64,000 bases of DNA, from assembly GCF_000293785.1 (NCBI RefSeq), contig NZ_AKZI01000048.1, positions 1 to 64,000 of the forward strand. Reading direction: 5' to 3'. Within the stretch, counting starts at the first letter, position 1, and each line of letters begins with the position of its first letter. This document shows positions 19,039-27,606 of this stretch, in pieces. This DNA comes from Rhodovulum sp. PH10 (GTDB taxonomy: Bacteria > Pseudomonadota > Alphaproteobacteria > Rhizobiales > Xanthobacteraceae). Under the pieces are notes generated by a model. It worked only from the letters and a program-made list of their open reading frames with translations. It was not told where the DNA came from and searched no databases. The position numbers and the translations under genes are program-made.

Positions 19039-19487
19039 AACCCATTCTGCTGGTGGAGGACAATCCGAAGGACATCGAGCTGACGCTCGCTGCGCTCGAT
19101 CAGTGCCAGCTCGCCAACACCGTCGTGGTCACCCGCGACGGCGCCGAGGCGCTCGACTATCTCCATGCCCGCGGCGCCCATGCCGGCCGCAACTCCGGCG
19201 ATCCGGTGGTGGTGCTGCTCGACCTCAAGCTCCCGAAGATCGACGGGCTCGAGGTTTTGGAGCGCATCAAGTCCGATCCCACGCTGCGCCACACGCCGGT
19301 GGTGATGCTCACCTCCTCGCGCGAGGAGCGCGACCTGGTCGGCAGCTACCGGCTCGGCGTCAACGCCTTCGTGGTGAAGCCGGTGGCGTTCTCCCAGTTC
19401 TTCGAGGCGATCCGCGACCTCGGCATGTTCTGGGCGGTGCTCAACGAGCCGCCGCCCGGCGGTGCGTCTCCCGTGGGGCCGCCGTGA
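19026..19487 (+). CDS. Single-domain response regulator (Rcp1-like)
   Basis: 153-aa receiver without output domain: acidic pair E11-D12, phosphoacceptor D66 (VVLLDLKLPKIDG) and conserved Thr/Lys (MLTSSREE, VVKPV). The length and the long loop before D66 resemble Rcp1/CheY-like regulators that pair with phytochrome kinases. Start overlaps bphP by 13 nt. Its GTGA junction with the next kinase makes it the middle of a coupled three-gene unit. Likely phosphoacceptor of BphP; whether it relays onward to the downstream hybrid kinase is inference. Confidence 0.9.
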   Translation: MAELKPILLVEDNPKDIELTLAALDQCQLANTVVVTRDGAEALDYLHARGAHAGRNSGDPVVVLLDLKLPKIDGLEVLERIKSDPTLRHTPVVMLTSSREERDLVGSYRLGVNAFVVKPVAFSQFFEAIRDLGMFWAVLNEPPPGGASPVGPP

Positions 19488-21904
19488 GCCCCGCCGCCGA
19501 TCCACCGTCGCAAGGCGCGATCCGCATCCTCCATCTGGAGGACGATCCGCTCGATGCCGGCCTGGTGAGCGACTATCTCGAGGCGGCGGGCCTCGACTGC
19601 CGCATCACCCGGGTGCAGCAGCGCGGCGATTTCGCCGCGGCGCTCGAGGCGGGCGATCTCGACATCGTGCTCGCCGACCATCAGCTGCCGAACTTCGACG
19701 GCGTGGCCGCGCTGGCGCTGGCGCGCGAAAAGGCGCCCGAGGTGCCGTTCGTGTTCGTCTCCGGTGCGTTCGGCGAGGAGCTGGCGGTCGAGGCGCTGCG
19801 CCACGGCGCGACCGACTACGTGGTCAAGCAGCGGCTCGAGCGGCTGCCGGCGGTGGTGCGCCGGGCGCTCGCCGAGCGGGCCGAGCGGGCCGAGCGGCTG
19901 CGCGCCGAGGCGGCGCTGCGCGACAGCGAGGCCTTGTTGCGCGCCACCTTCGACAATGCCGGCGTCGGCATGGTGCTGATGGACGGCGACGGCATCGTCG
20001 GCCGCGCCAATGCGACCTTCTGCGGGATCGTCGGCCGCCAGACCTACCGGCTCGCCGGGCGCTCGTTCGTGGCGTTGATCCATCCCGACGACACCGAGGC
20101 GGTGCGCGGCGCCCTCGCCGCGTTGCACCGGCCGAGCGGGCCGGTGGTGCTGGAGGCGCGCGGCCTGTGCCCGAACGGCCGGGTCATCTGGCTGCGCATC
20201 ACGCTGTCGGCGATCGGCGAGCGGCAGCAAATCCTCGCGGTGGTCGAGGACGTCACCGCCCACGTCACCGCCCAGCGTGCGCTCGCCACCAGCGAGGAGC
20301 TGTTTCGCACCCTCGCCGACAACATCCACCAGTTCGCCTGGATGGCCGACGCGAGCGGCTGGATCTACTGGTACAACGAGCGCTGGTTCGACTACACCGG
20401 CACCACGCTGGAGACGATGCAGGGCTGGGGCTGGCGCGCCGTGCACCATCCCGATCACCTCGAGCGCGTCACCGACAAGTTCCGCGCGAGCCTCGCCGCC
20501 GGCACCGAGTGGGAGGACATCTTTCCGCTGCGCGGCCGCAACGGCGCGTATCGCTGGTTCCTGTCGCGCGCGGTGCCGATCCGCGACGCGACCGGACGAC
20601 TCGTCCGATGGTTCGGCACCAATACCGACGTCACCGCCCAGCGCGAGGCCGACGAGGCGGTTCGCCGCCTCAACGAGACGCTGGAGCAGCGCGTGGTCGA
20701 GGCGATCGCCGAGCGCGAGGCGATCCTCGCGAAGCTCGAGGAGACCCAGCGGCTCGAGACGATCGGCCAGCTCACCGGCGGCTTCGCGCACGACTTCAAC
20801 AATCTGCTGACGCCGATCATCGGCAATCTCGACCTCTTGCGCCGGCGGCTCGGCGAGAACGAGCGGGCCCAGCGGCTGATCGGTAGCGCCATGCAGGGCG
20901 CCGAGCGCGCCAAGACGCTGGTGCAGCGGCTGCTCGCCTTCGCCCGCCGCCAGGTGCTGGAGCCGCGCCCGGTCGACGTCGCGGCGCTGGTCGGCGAGGC
21001 GAGCGACTTCGTGCTGCGCTCGCTCGGGCCGGACGTCTCGCTGGTGATCGAGGCGCCCGACGGCCTGCCGGCCGCCCGCGTCGACCCGACCCAGCTCGAG
21101 CTCGCGCTGCTCAATCTCGCGGTCAACGCCCGCGACGCGATGCCGAGCGGCGGCACGCTGACCGTCGCGCTCGACCGGCGGACGATCGGCCCCGACGACC
21201 ACGACGGCGTGCGCCCGGGCGACTATGTGCGGATCGCCGTCACCGACACCGGCACCGGAATGGACGCCGAGACGCTCGCCCACGCGATCGAGCCGTTCTA
21301 CTCGACCAAGGAGATCGGCAAGGGAACCGGGCTCGGGCTGTCGATGGTGCACGGGCTCGCCGCGCAGTCGGGCGGCGCGCTGGTGCTGTCGAGCAGGCCG
21401 GGCGCCGGCACGCGGGCGGAAATCTGGCTGCCGGTGGCGAGCGAGCAGGCGGAGCTTCGCCACGCCGCCCGGCGCGCCGCCGTCGTCGCCGCCGCCTCGC
21501 GGCCGGTCTTCATCCTCCTGGTCGACGACGAGCCCTTGGTGCGGGCGACCACGGTGGCGATGCTGAGCGATCTCGGCCACCGGGTGCTCGAGGCGGGCTC
21601 CGGCGCCCAGGCGCTCGACCTGCTCGGCGCCGGCGAGAGCCCCGACCTGGTGATCACCGACTATCTGATGCCGGCGATGACCGGCGCCGAGCTCGCGCGC
21701 GAAATCCGCGCCCGCAAGCCCGGCCTGCCGATCCTGCTCGCCACCGGCTATGCGAGCCTCGCCGGCAACGTCACGACCGACCTGCCGCTGCTGCCGAAGC
21801 CGTTCGAGCAGGCCGAGCTCGCCGCCACCGTCGACCGGCTGATCGCCGGCGCCCGCCCCGACAGCGACGTCGGTCCGTCCGCCGACGGTGCCGCGCCCGG
21901 GTGA
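19484..21904 (+). CDS. Hybrid histidine kinase (REC-PAS-PAS-HK-REC)
   Basis: 806 aa, no membrane segment, so cytoplasmic. Order: N-terminal receiver with D65 (IVLADHQLPNFDG); PAS (about 150-270); PAS/PAC (about 275-390); coiled linker; HWE/HisKA-type dimerisation box with H436 (GGFAHDFNNLLTPIIGNL); HATPase_c (DTGTGM, GTGLGLSMVHG); C-terminal receiver with D726 (VITDYLMPAMTG). GTG start overlaps the upstream regulator stop (GTGA). With receivers at both ends it looks like a relay node accepting phosphate from, or returning it to, the phytochrome system. No downstream DNA-binding regulator is seen next to it. Confidence 0.88.
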   Translation: MSPAADPPSQGAIRILHLEDDPLDAGLVSDYLEAAGLDCRITRVQQRGDFAAALEAGDLDIVLADHQLPNFDGVAALALAREKAPEVPFVFVSGAFGEELAVEALRHGATDYVVKQRLERLPAVVRRALAERAERAERLRAEAALRDSEALLRATFDNAGVGMVLMDGDGIVGRANATFCGIVGRQTYRLAGRSFVALIHPDDTEAVRGALAALHRPSGPVVLEARGLCPNGRVIWLRITLSAIGERQQILAVVEDVTAHVTAQRALATSEELFRTLADNIHQFAWMADASGWIYWYNERWFDYTGTTLETMQGWGWRAVHHPDHLERVTDKFRASLAAGTEWEDIFPLRGRNGAYRWFLSRAVPIRDATGRLVRWFGTNTDVTAQREADEAVRRLNETLEQRVVEAIAEREAILAKLEETQRLETIGQLTGGFAHDFNNLLTPIIGNLDLLRRRLGENERAQRLIGSAMQGAERAKTLVQRLLAFARRQVLEPRPVDVAALVGEASDFVLRSLGPDVSLVIEAPDGLPAARVDPTQLELALLNLAVNARDAMPSGGTLTVALDRRTIGPDDHDGVRPGDYVRIAVTDTGTGMDAETLAHAIEPFYSTKEIGKGTGLGLSMVHGLAAQSGGALVLSSRPGAGTRAEIWLPVASEQAELRHAARRAAVVAAASRPVFILLVDDEPLVRATTVAMLSDLGHRVLEAGSGAQALDLLGAGESPDLVITDYLMPAMTGAELAREIRARKPGLPILLATGYASLAGNVTTDLPLLPKPFEQAELAATVDRLIAGARPDSDVGPSADGAAPG

Positions 21905-21965
21905 CGCCGCGCGGCTCGCGATCGGATGCCGCGGCGCGGCAGGCGCCAGGCGGCATGTGCGGGCG

Positions 21966-21993
21966 GCGGCCGGCGGCACCAGCCACCGGCCGC
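21966..21993. terminator. GC-rich hairpin between hybrid kinase and nirK
   Basis: Perfect 8-bp arms GCGGCCGG / CCGGCCGC lie in the 98-bp convergent gap. No T-run on either strand, so it is at best a weak bidirectional terminator. Confidence 0.3.
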
Positions 21994-22002
21994 GAGGGGT
22001 GG

Positions 22003-23127
22003 TCAGCGGGACACGGTGCCGGAGGCCGCTCCGGCGTCGCCGAGCTTCACCGGCGGGATCGGGCCGGGCGGCGCCACCTGGCTCATCAGATCGTCGTTCC
22101 AGGTGCCCTCGACCTTCACGTGGGCGGTGGCGCCGAGCTCGACCGCCTCGATCAGATTGTGATTCACATAGGCGTAGATGCCGGGCTGGCGGAAGGTGTA
22201 GAGCGCGGCGCCCGCCGAGCCGCCGCGGATGAACCAGGTCTCGAGATCCTTCTCCGGCGGATTGTCGAACTTGCCGGTCTCCCACACGTAATCGCCGTGG
22301 CCGCCGATCAGATGCGGACGGGTGTCGCGATTGGCCTGCGAGTGGACGAACAGCACCGTCTCGCCGACCTTTGCGGTGAGCGCGTTCTTGCCGGTCAGGG
22401 CGCCGACCCGGCCCTCGAACACGACGTGAGTCGGGATCAGCTTGCGCATCACCTCGGTGGTGTCGCTGTAGGACTCGGCGAGCGAGTCGTACGATTTGAA
22501 GGCGCCGGTCTCGTCGCGCGGGACGTAGAGGTCGTTCTCGCCGATGTAATAGACGCGATCGTAGTGCAGCGGCTTGCCGTCGGCGTCCTTCAGGCCGTCG
22601 CGCGGCAGCACCATCACCGTGCCGGACATGCCGGAGACGACGTGCCACGGGATCATGCCCTCTGGCGCGCAGTGATAGACGAAGGTGCCGGCGCGGGTCG
22701 CCTTCCAGCGCAGCACCACCTGCTGGCCGGGATCGACGTGCGTGAGCGCGCCGCCGCCGAGCGCCCCGGTCGCGGCGTGCAGGTCGATGTTGTGCGGCAT
22801 CGTGTTGGTCTCGGGATTGACCAGCGTGATCTCGACATAGTCGCCCTGGTGCACCACCATCATCGGGCCCGGCATCGAGCCGTTGAAGGTCATCGCCCGC
22901 AGCTTGGTGCCCTGGTCGTCGATCACCATCTCCTTCTCCTCGATCACCAGCCTGAAGGCGACGATCTTCGGCCCCTCCTCGGTCGCCTGCTCGTGAGCAT
23001 GAACGAACGGCGGCGCCACCAGCGCGATCTCCTGGCGCGGCAGATCGGGTGTCTCGGCCAGCGCCGGCGCAGCGGCGAGAAGAGCGGCCATCGCCGCGCC
23101 CATCAGTGCGGATCGTCTCGTGATCAT
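22003..23127 (-). CDS. nirK: Copper-containing nitrite reductase
   Basis: 374-aa periplasmic enzyme reducing nitrite to NO in denitrification. The N-terminus [19 protein letters not shown]...ALA is a Tat-type signal. Two cupredoxin domains follow. Type 1 copper ligands are in [18 protein letters not shown] (Cys, His, Met) with an upstream His. The catalytic Asp and type 2 ligands are in PHNIDLHA and further His residues ([11 protein letters not shown]). Start chosen for AGGAG upstream and for the signal peptide. A TTGCG-N4-CACAA box about 70 bp upstream indicates NO/low-oxygen control by an NnrR-type regulator, encoded nearby. Confidence 0.95.
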   Translation of the reverse strand: MITRRSALMGAAMAALLAAAPALAETPDLPRQEIALVAPPFVHAHEQATEEGPKIVAFRLVIEEKEMVIDDQGTKLRAMTFNGSMPGPMMVVHQGDYVEITLVNPETNTMPHNIDLHAATGALGGGALTHVDPGQQVVLRWKATRAGTFVYHCAPEGMIPWHVVSGMSGTVMVLPRDGLKDADGKPLHYDRVYYIGENDLYVPRDETGAFKSYDSLAESYSDTTEVMRKLIPTHVVFEGRVGALTGKNALTAKVGETVLFVHSQANRDTRPHLIGGHGDYVWETGKFDNPPEKDLETWFIRGGSAGAALYTFRQPGIYAYVNHNLIEAVELGATAHVKVEGTWNDDLMSQVAPPGPIPPVKLGDAGAASGTVSR

Positions 23128-23189
23128 CTCGCTCTCCTGTCTGTTCGCGTGTCCCGAGAGCGTTGTCGCGCCGCCGTCGTCGACCATCG

Positions 23190-23203
23190 TTGTGAAAACG
23201 CAA
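23190..23203 (-). promoter_or_regulatory. NnrR/Fnr-type box for nirK
   Basis: The minus strand reads TTGCG-TTTT-CACAA, an exact fit to the NnrR consensus recalled from Rhodobacter sphaeroides (TTGCG-N4-CACAA). If it sits at -41.5, transcription starts near 23155, 28 nt before the nirK ATG. Confidence 0.7.
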
Positions 23204-23233
23204 TCTCACAAACGATCGGCTGCGGGCGCCGGT

Positions 23234-23247
23234 TTGTTCGTGCGCAA
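23234..23247 (+). promoter_or_regulatory. Second Crp/Fnr-type box, upstream of the DUF1858 gene
   Basis: TTGTT-CGTG-CGCAA keeps the outer TTG-N8-CAA frame. A -41.5 position would put the start point at about 23282, next to the ATG at 23284, with TAGGCT at 23271-23276 as a possible -10. Confidence 0.45.
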
Positions 23248-23283
23248 AGACGGCTCGCGCCGGCCGGCGCTAGGCTGCCGCTC

Positions 23284-23496
23284 ATGACGACCGCGCTCAC
23301 CCCCGATCTCACCGTCGACGCCGTGATGTGCCGCTGGCCCGGCACGATCCGCGTCTTCCTGGCCCACCGCATGCGCTGCATCGGTTGCCCGATCGCCGGC
23401 TTCCATTCGATCGAGGAGGCGTGCATCGAGCACCGGGTGGAGCCTGCGGGCTTCATCGCCGCATTGCGCGCCGCCGCGCTGCACGACGCGGCGTGA
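23284..23496 (+). CDS. DUF1858 redox-disulfide domain protein
   Basis: 70-aa soluble protein matching the DUF1858/TIGR03980 family (hybrid-cluster-protein-associated redox disulfide domain). It opens with LTPDLTVDAVMCRWPGTIRVF and has CIGC (a CxxC pair) followed by HSIEEAC. Proteins of this type occur in denitrification and nitrosative-stress loci, possibly in redox or NO handling. It is divergent from nirK, next to the regulator, and may share the Crp/Fnr boxes. No good SD precedes the ATG; a leaderless message is possible. Confidence 0.85.
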   Translation: MTTALTPDLTVDAVMCRWPGTIRVFLAHRMRCIGCPIAGFHSIEEACIEHRVEPAGFIAALRAAALHDAA

Positions 23497-23562
23497 TCAC
23501 GACGGCCTGTTGACGACGCCGCGCCGAAAGACGCGGGCTCGCGCCGGACCAGGCTCGGTGGC

Positions 23563-24261
23563 TCAGTCGGGCTCGCCCTCGGCGAGCAGCATCAGGCGGT
23601 GCGGCTCCACCACGGTGATGCGCTGGCGGCCGCTCTCGACCAGCCCCTGGTCCTCCCAGCCGCTCAGGATGCGGCTGACGGTGTGCAGTGTGGTGCCGGT
23701 CATCTCGGCGATGTCCTGGCGCGAGATCGGGAAGTCGATCTGGACGCCGCGCTCGACCTTGCGGCCGGCCTGCTTGGCGAGGCGCAGGAGGGCGTGGGCG
23801 ACGCGGCGCTCGACCTGCTCGGTCGACATCTCGACCACCCGCGTGTGCAGCTCCTGAAGACGGCTGCCGACGGTGACGAGGGTGTTGGCGCCGAGCATCG
23901 GGTGGGCGGCGACCAGCCGCGGCCACGCCGCGGTCGGCCACTGCAGCGCGAGGCTGTCGACCACCGCCACGGCGGTGCCGGGATAGGTGGTCCGGCCGAT
24001 CGCCATCGCCACGCCGAACGGCTCGCCGGCCGACACCCAGCGCACCACCACCTGCTGCCCGTCCGCCGTCACCTTGAAGACGCGCAGATTGCCGTGCAGC
24101 AGCACGAAGAAGGCGTGCGCCTCGGCATCCTGGTGAAAGACGGTGGCGCCCTTGGGATAGCGGGTCACCTGCGCCTCGCGCAGCAGCGCGTCGAGCTCGG
24201 CCGGGGCGAGCCCGGCAAAGATCGGCAGAGCGGCGACCAGCGCGCGATCGACGTCGGCCAT
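23563..24261 (-). CDS. nnrR: Crp/Fnr-family regulator, NnrR/DNR-like
   Basis: 232 aa: N-terminal cyclic-nucleotide-binding-like sensor domain (about 15-130), dimerisation helix and C-terminal winged helix with SRQDIAEMTGTTLHTVSRIL as recognition region. The Cys ligands of oxygen-sensing FNR are absent, so it is not an Fe-S type; the TLHTVSR signature fits NO-responsive NnrR/DNR regulators. Chosen start MADVDRALVAALPIF gives the family length. It probably binds the TTGCG-N4-CACAA box by nirK. Convergent with the DUF1858 gene (66-bp gap). A related role under a different name (DnrE/NarR) cannot be excluded. Confidence 0.8.
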   Translation of the reverse strand: MADVDRALVAALPIFAGLAPAELDALLREAQVTRYPKGATVFHQDAEAHAFFVLLHGNLRVFKVTADGQQVVVRWVSAGEPFGVAMAIGRTTYPGTAVAVVDSLALQWPTAAWPRLVAAHPMLGANTLVTVGSRLQELHTRVVEMSTEQVERRVAHALLRLAKQAGRKVERGVQIDFPISRQDIAEMTGTTLHTVSRILSGWEDQGLVESGRQRITVVEPHRLMLLAEGEPD

Positions 24262-24489
24262 CAGGCGAGTCTCGGACAGGAGGCGCGCGGGCGCAGAGCC
24301 GGGCGAGGTGTCGTCATGCGGGTCCGGGGGCGAGAGCGGCAGCCCCGATTCACTCGCACGCCGGCGGCGACCGCGCAATCCGTTCGCCGTGGGCGGTGGC
24401 GACGGGGATCGGGGCAGGACATCGCCACGCCGTCCGGGCGGGCGCTCGGTCGGTCGGTCGGCGGGAAAGCGCGGCTGGAAGGGGTTTTT

Positions 24490-24566
24490 TGGTACAGCTG
24501 GGTGGACTCGAACCACCGACCTCCTGATCCACAGTCAGGCGCTCTAACCAACTGAGCTACAGCTGC
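24490..24566 (-). tRNA. tRNA-His (GUG), CCA encoded
   Basis: Cloverleaf on the minus strand: acceptor GCAGCTG pairs with CAGCTGT (G1-U72 wobble); D arm AGCTCAGTTGGTTAGAGCG; anticodon stem CCTGA/TCAGG with loop CTGTGGA (anticodon GTG); T arm GGTGG-TTCGAGT-CCACC. Discriminator is A73 and CCA is encoded. The base before position 1 is T, so the near-universal G-1 is not encoded and C73 is absent. This combination is characteristic of the Rhizobiales-Rhodobacterales-Caulobacterales clade. Confidence 0.95.
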
Positions 24567-24673
24567 ACGCGCGAGCGCGCGGAAACTAGGCGCAGACGGC
24601 GGATTTGGCAAGCCGGTCCGGCGGGTGGCGTGCACCACCTTTTTGCGGGGCGGCGGGGGCCGCGGGCGCCGGG

Positions 24674-24696
24674 CCGGTCGAGAGGTCTCGGACCGG
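24674..24696. terminator. Hairpin downstream of the ParA-like gene
   Basis: CCGGTC-GAGA / TCTC-G-GACCGG forms a near-perfect stem with one bulge, 150 bp past the ParA stop. No T-run follows. The 280-bp stretch between tRNA-His and ParA shows nothing else. Confidence 0.3.
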
Positions 24697-24846
24697 GCCG
24701 CGGCGGGTGCGGACGGGTGCGCCGCGCACCGAATGCGTGGCCGCCGGCGGCTCCCCCCCCCACAGTCGGCCGTGGGTCACGGCACCACTGCGGTGCAGCC
24801 CTCGAGCCGGCGGTCGGACCGGGCGAGCCCGCGAACCCCGAGCCGC

Positions 24847-25521
24847 TCAGGCGGCGCGTTCGGCGGGCGAGCGGCCCTTGGTCCCGGTGATCGCCTCGAC
24901 CGAGCGCTCGACCGCCGACCACAGGGCGCCGATCTCGGCGGCGGCCGCCGAGTGAGGGTCGACCTCCGGTGCGCTGGCGCCGGCCGCGAGCGCCAGCGAG
25001 AAGCCGGCGCGCTGGGTGATCTGGCCCGACCACACCGGAATGCCGAGCCGATCGAGATGGGCGCGGGCGTGCGCCACCACCGGCGCCTCGCGGTCGTCGC
25101 GGCGGGCGGGCGCGGCGTTGATCACCACGGCATAGGGCTTTGCCCGCTCCTGTGCGGTCTTCACCGTCTCGCGCACGGCGTGCAGATCGAACAGGCTCGG
25201 CCGGGCCGGCACCAGCACCATGGTGGAGGCCCGGATCGCCTCGCTCACCACCACCCACATGGTCGGCGGCGTGTCGATGAACACCCAGTCGTAGCCCTCG
25301 GTCATGGCGATCGCCAAAAGGCCGTCGACGCCGCGCGCCGCGTTCTTGACGATCGGCTCGCCGCCCGGTCGCAGCGACTGCCACAGCGTCAGCGAGCCCT
25401 GGGGGTCGGCATCGACGAGGAGGCAACGGTGTCCCGCCTGATGGGCGGCGGCGGCGAGATGGGCGGTGAGCGTGCTCTTGCCCGCGCCACCCTTGCGGGA
25501 GGCCAACGTGACGATGTTCAT
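24847..25521 (-). CDS. ParA/MinD-superfamily ATPase (orphan)
   Basis: 224-aa P-loop ATPase with the deviant Walker A KGGAGKST (residues 10-17), VDADPQGS (switch region) and WVFIDTPPTM (Walker B). Short ParA proteins of this kind, without ParB nearby, position cellular cargo such as chemoreceptor clusters or carboxysomes; here no partner is adjacent. The start MNIVTLASRKGGAGKST leaves the usual short lead to the P-loop. The upstream region is a 379-bp non-coding gap. Not MipZ by length (MipZ is about 270 aa). Cargo unknown. Confidence 0.85.
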   Translation of the reverse strand: MNIVTLASRKGGAGKSTLTAHLAAAAHQAGHRCLLVDADPQGSLTLWQSLRPGGEPIVKNAARGVDGLLAIAMTEGYDWVFIDTPPTMWVVVSEAIRASTMVLVPARPSLFDLHAVRETVKTAQERAKPYAVVINAAPARRDDREAPVVAHARAHLDRLGIPVWSGQITQRAGFSLALAAGASAPEVDPHSAAAAEIGALWSAVERSVEAITGTKGRSPAERAA

Positions 25522-25900
25522 GGGCCACTCCTCGGCTCTGCAGGGGAGCCTGCGGGAGCCATGGTTAACGGAACGTAAATCGCAGAAAGCGCGTCCTTTT
25601 CCAATCCGGCACGGCGGCGGCGGGTGGTGACGCCGCCGCTTCGGAGCGGCGGCCCGGCCAAGGGATTTCCGATGGTCTCACAAAGGGATACGCCACGATC
25701 CGTAGGGTTGCGCCCGACCAAAATATCGCCGATTTGCACGTAGTCGTCCGGATAGCCACGATTGCGGCCGGACTGCGGCTTTCGCGGATGCGTCCATCCG
25801 CGAGATACGGTCGGCGGGGCCGAAGGCATGGCCCGGCCGACCATTTTCCGGCGAATCGCCCCCGGCCCGGCTCACCCCGCCCCGGCTCACCCGGCCCGGC
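25522..25900. other. Non-coding gap between ParA and HAD genes, with tandem repeat
   Basis: No convincing gene. The left half is comparatively A/T-richer and should contain the ParA promoter, but no hexamer pair stands out. At its right edge CCCGGCTCACC occurs three times at 14-15 bp spacing (25866-25905). The last copy contains the stop codon of the HAD gene. Confidence 0.6.
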
Positions 25901-26578
25901 TCACCGGCGCCCGCCCACCTCGTCGATGTGCGCGAGCATCTCGGCCGGATCCTCGAACACCCGGTAGGCGCCCGCCCGCACCAGCTCGTCGTCGCCATAG
26001 CCGCCCGACAAGAGGCCGATGCCGAGGGCGCGGGCGCGCTGCGCCGCCAGCATGTCCCACACGCTGTCGCCGACCACGCAGGCGGTCTCGATCGGCACGC
26101 CCAACCGTTCGGCGGCGGTAATGAAGAGGTCGGGGTCGGGCTTTGCGTACTTCACCTGGTCGCGGGTGACGACCGGCACCCGGTCGAAATCGACCCCGAG
26201 CGTCTCGATCGTCCGGCGAGCGGTCTCCATCCGGCCGCTGGTGGCGATCGCCCACGGGATCTCCGCCTCGGTCAGCCAGGCGAGCAGCTCTCTTGCGCCG
26301 GGCAGCGGCTCGATCGCCGCCGAGCGCTGCCCGAAGGCTTCCGCATGGCGGTCGCGCAGGCGGCGGTCGAGCTCGGGCGTCATCGTCATCCCGGTCTCGC
26401 GCAGGAGCTGCTCGGTGAACAGGCCGCCGCTCATGCCGATCTTGCGGTGGATGCGCCACACCGACAGCGGCAGGTTCTCCGCCTCCAGCGCCTCGTGCCA
26501 GGCGAGGACGTGATGATAGACGCTGTCGATCAGCGTGCCGTCGAGGTCGAACAGGAAGGCGGTTTTCGGGCGGGCCAT
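25901..26578 (-). CDS. HAD-superfamily phosphatase, phosphoglycolate-phosphatase-like
   Basis: 225-aa cytoplasmic hydrolase: nucleophile motif FLFDLDGTLIDS (residues 8-19), motif II Ser in WAIATSGRMETA, motif III Lys in KYAKPDPDLF and motif IV GDSVWDM. The four-helix cap follows motif I, as in Gph/beta-phosphoglucomutase-type enzymes. The stop codon lies inside a short tandem repeat, so three TGA codons occur in quick succession. Monocistronic by position. Substrate unassigned. Confidence 0.88.
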   Translation of the reverse strand: MARPKTAFLFDLDGTLIDSVYHHVLAWHEALEAENLPLSVWRIHRKIGMSGGLFTEQLLRETGMTMTPELDRRLRDRHAEAFGQRSAAIEPLPGARELLAWLTEAEIPWAIATSGRMETARRTIETLGVDFDRVPVVTRDQVKYAKPDPDLFITAAERLGVPIETACVVGDSVWDMLAAQRARALGIGLLSGGYGDDELVRAGAYRVFEDPAEMLAHIDEVGGRR

Positions 26579-26839
26579 GCGGCGGCGATCTCCTTCGAGG
26601 CGCGCCGGCGACGCACCGCCGGCGCAAGCGAATCATGACCGATTCGTCGCACCGCCCCGCGACGGTTTTGCGATGCGGTCGCCGGCATCCCCAGCTCGCG
26701 CGCAAATCCCCGCCGTCCGCTCGCCTTGGCAGCCCGCCGCCGGCATGGCATTGAACGGCGAGACGGTCGGCGCGGCCGCCCGGCGGCGCCACCGCGCCTT
26801 CCTTTTTTTCCCGCGGCCCCGCATCGACAGGGGGAGCAC

Positions 26840-27556
26840 GTGACCACCGACACCCGGCCGGACGACGTCCAGCAGCACGCCGACTTCTCGCCCGCCGAGC
26901 GCGACGCGGTCTATCGCTGCATCGAGACGCGGCGCGACGTGCGCGGTCAGTTCCTCCCCGACCCGATCCCCGACGACGTGCTGGCGCGCCTGCTGCACGC
27001 GGCCCATCATGCGCCCTCGGTCGGCTTCATGCAGCCGTGGGACTTCATCGTGGTGCGCGATCCGGCCGCCAAGCAGCGGGTGCATACGGCGTTCGCCGCC
27101 GCCCACAAGGAAGCCTCGCAAATGTTTCCCGACGAGAAGGCGGCGCGCTATCGCGCCCTCAAGCTCGAAGGGATTCTCGAGGCGCCGGTCGGGCTGTGCA
27201 TCACCTGCGACCGCGAGCGCACCGGCCCGGTGGTGATCGGCCGCACCCACCAGCCGGAGATGGACCTCTACAGCGCGGTGTGTGCGGTGCAGACGCTGTG
27301 GCTCGCGGCACGGGCGGAAAATCTCGGGGTCGGCTGGGTCAGCATCGTCCGCTACGAGGACCTTCGCACCGCGCTCGGGATCCCGCCGCGCATCCAGCCG
27401 ATCGCCTATCTGTGCATCGGCCGGGTGTCGCACTTCTATGCCAAGCCGGAGCTGGAGACGGCCGGGTGGCTGCCGCGGCTGCCGCTGCGCGATCTCGTGT
27501 GGTTCGACGCCTGGCACCACCGCGACGGGGACGAGTCCCTGCTGTCTGCACTATAG
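26840..27556 (+). CDS. bluB: 5,6-Dimethylbenzimidazole synthase BluB
   Basis: 238-aa flavin-destructase that converts reduced FMN and oxygen to DMB, the lower ligand of vitamin B12. Family landmarks: RRDVRGQFLPDPIPDDVL, HHAPSVGFMQPWDFI, EAPVGLCITCD and ENLGVGWVSI, typical of BluB within the nitroreductase fold. GTG start chosen because GGGGGAG lies just upstream and no ATG fits. No cobalamin riboswitch or other cob gene is seen next to it, so it stands apart from the main B12 cluster. Followed directly by the low-G+C methyltransferase. Confidence 0.92.
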   Translation: MTTDTRPDDVQQHADFSPAERDAVYRCIETRRDVRGQFLPDPIPDDVLARLLHAAHHAPSVGFMQPWDFIVVRDPAAKQRVHTAFAAAHKEASQMFPDEKAARYRALKLEGILEAPVGLCITCDRERTGPVVIGRTHQPEMDLYSAVCAVQTLWLAARAENLGVGWVSIVRYEDLRTALGIPPRIQPIAYLCIGRVSHFYAKPELETAGWLPRLPLRDLVWFDAWHHRDGDESLLSAL

Positions 27557-27606
27557 AAACCACTTACTATTGGATTTGCGTGCATCAACCCACCGTCTGT
27601 GAGGTA

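Noticed and set aside
19026-19487. Frameshift splitting bphP and the receiver into two frames
   Set aside because: Both proteins are complete at their expected lengths; the 13-nt overlap is ordinary translational coupling.
24485-24490. T-run next to tRNA-His as its terminator
   Set aside because: On the tRNA strand this run reads as A, so it cannot serve as an intrinsic terminator for the tRNA.
25565-25759. Small gene on the minus strand in the ParA-HAD gap
   Set aside because: No SD, atypical composition, no recognisable family, and codon pattern does not resemble neighbouring genes.
26726-26839. Cobalamin riboswitch upstream of bluB
   Set aside because: The short upstream stretch shows no B12-box-like sequence and is too small for the full fold.
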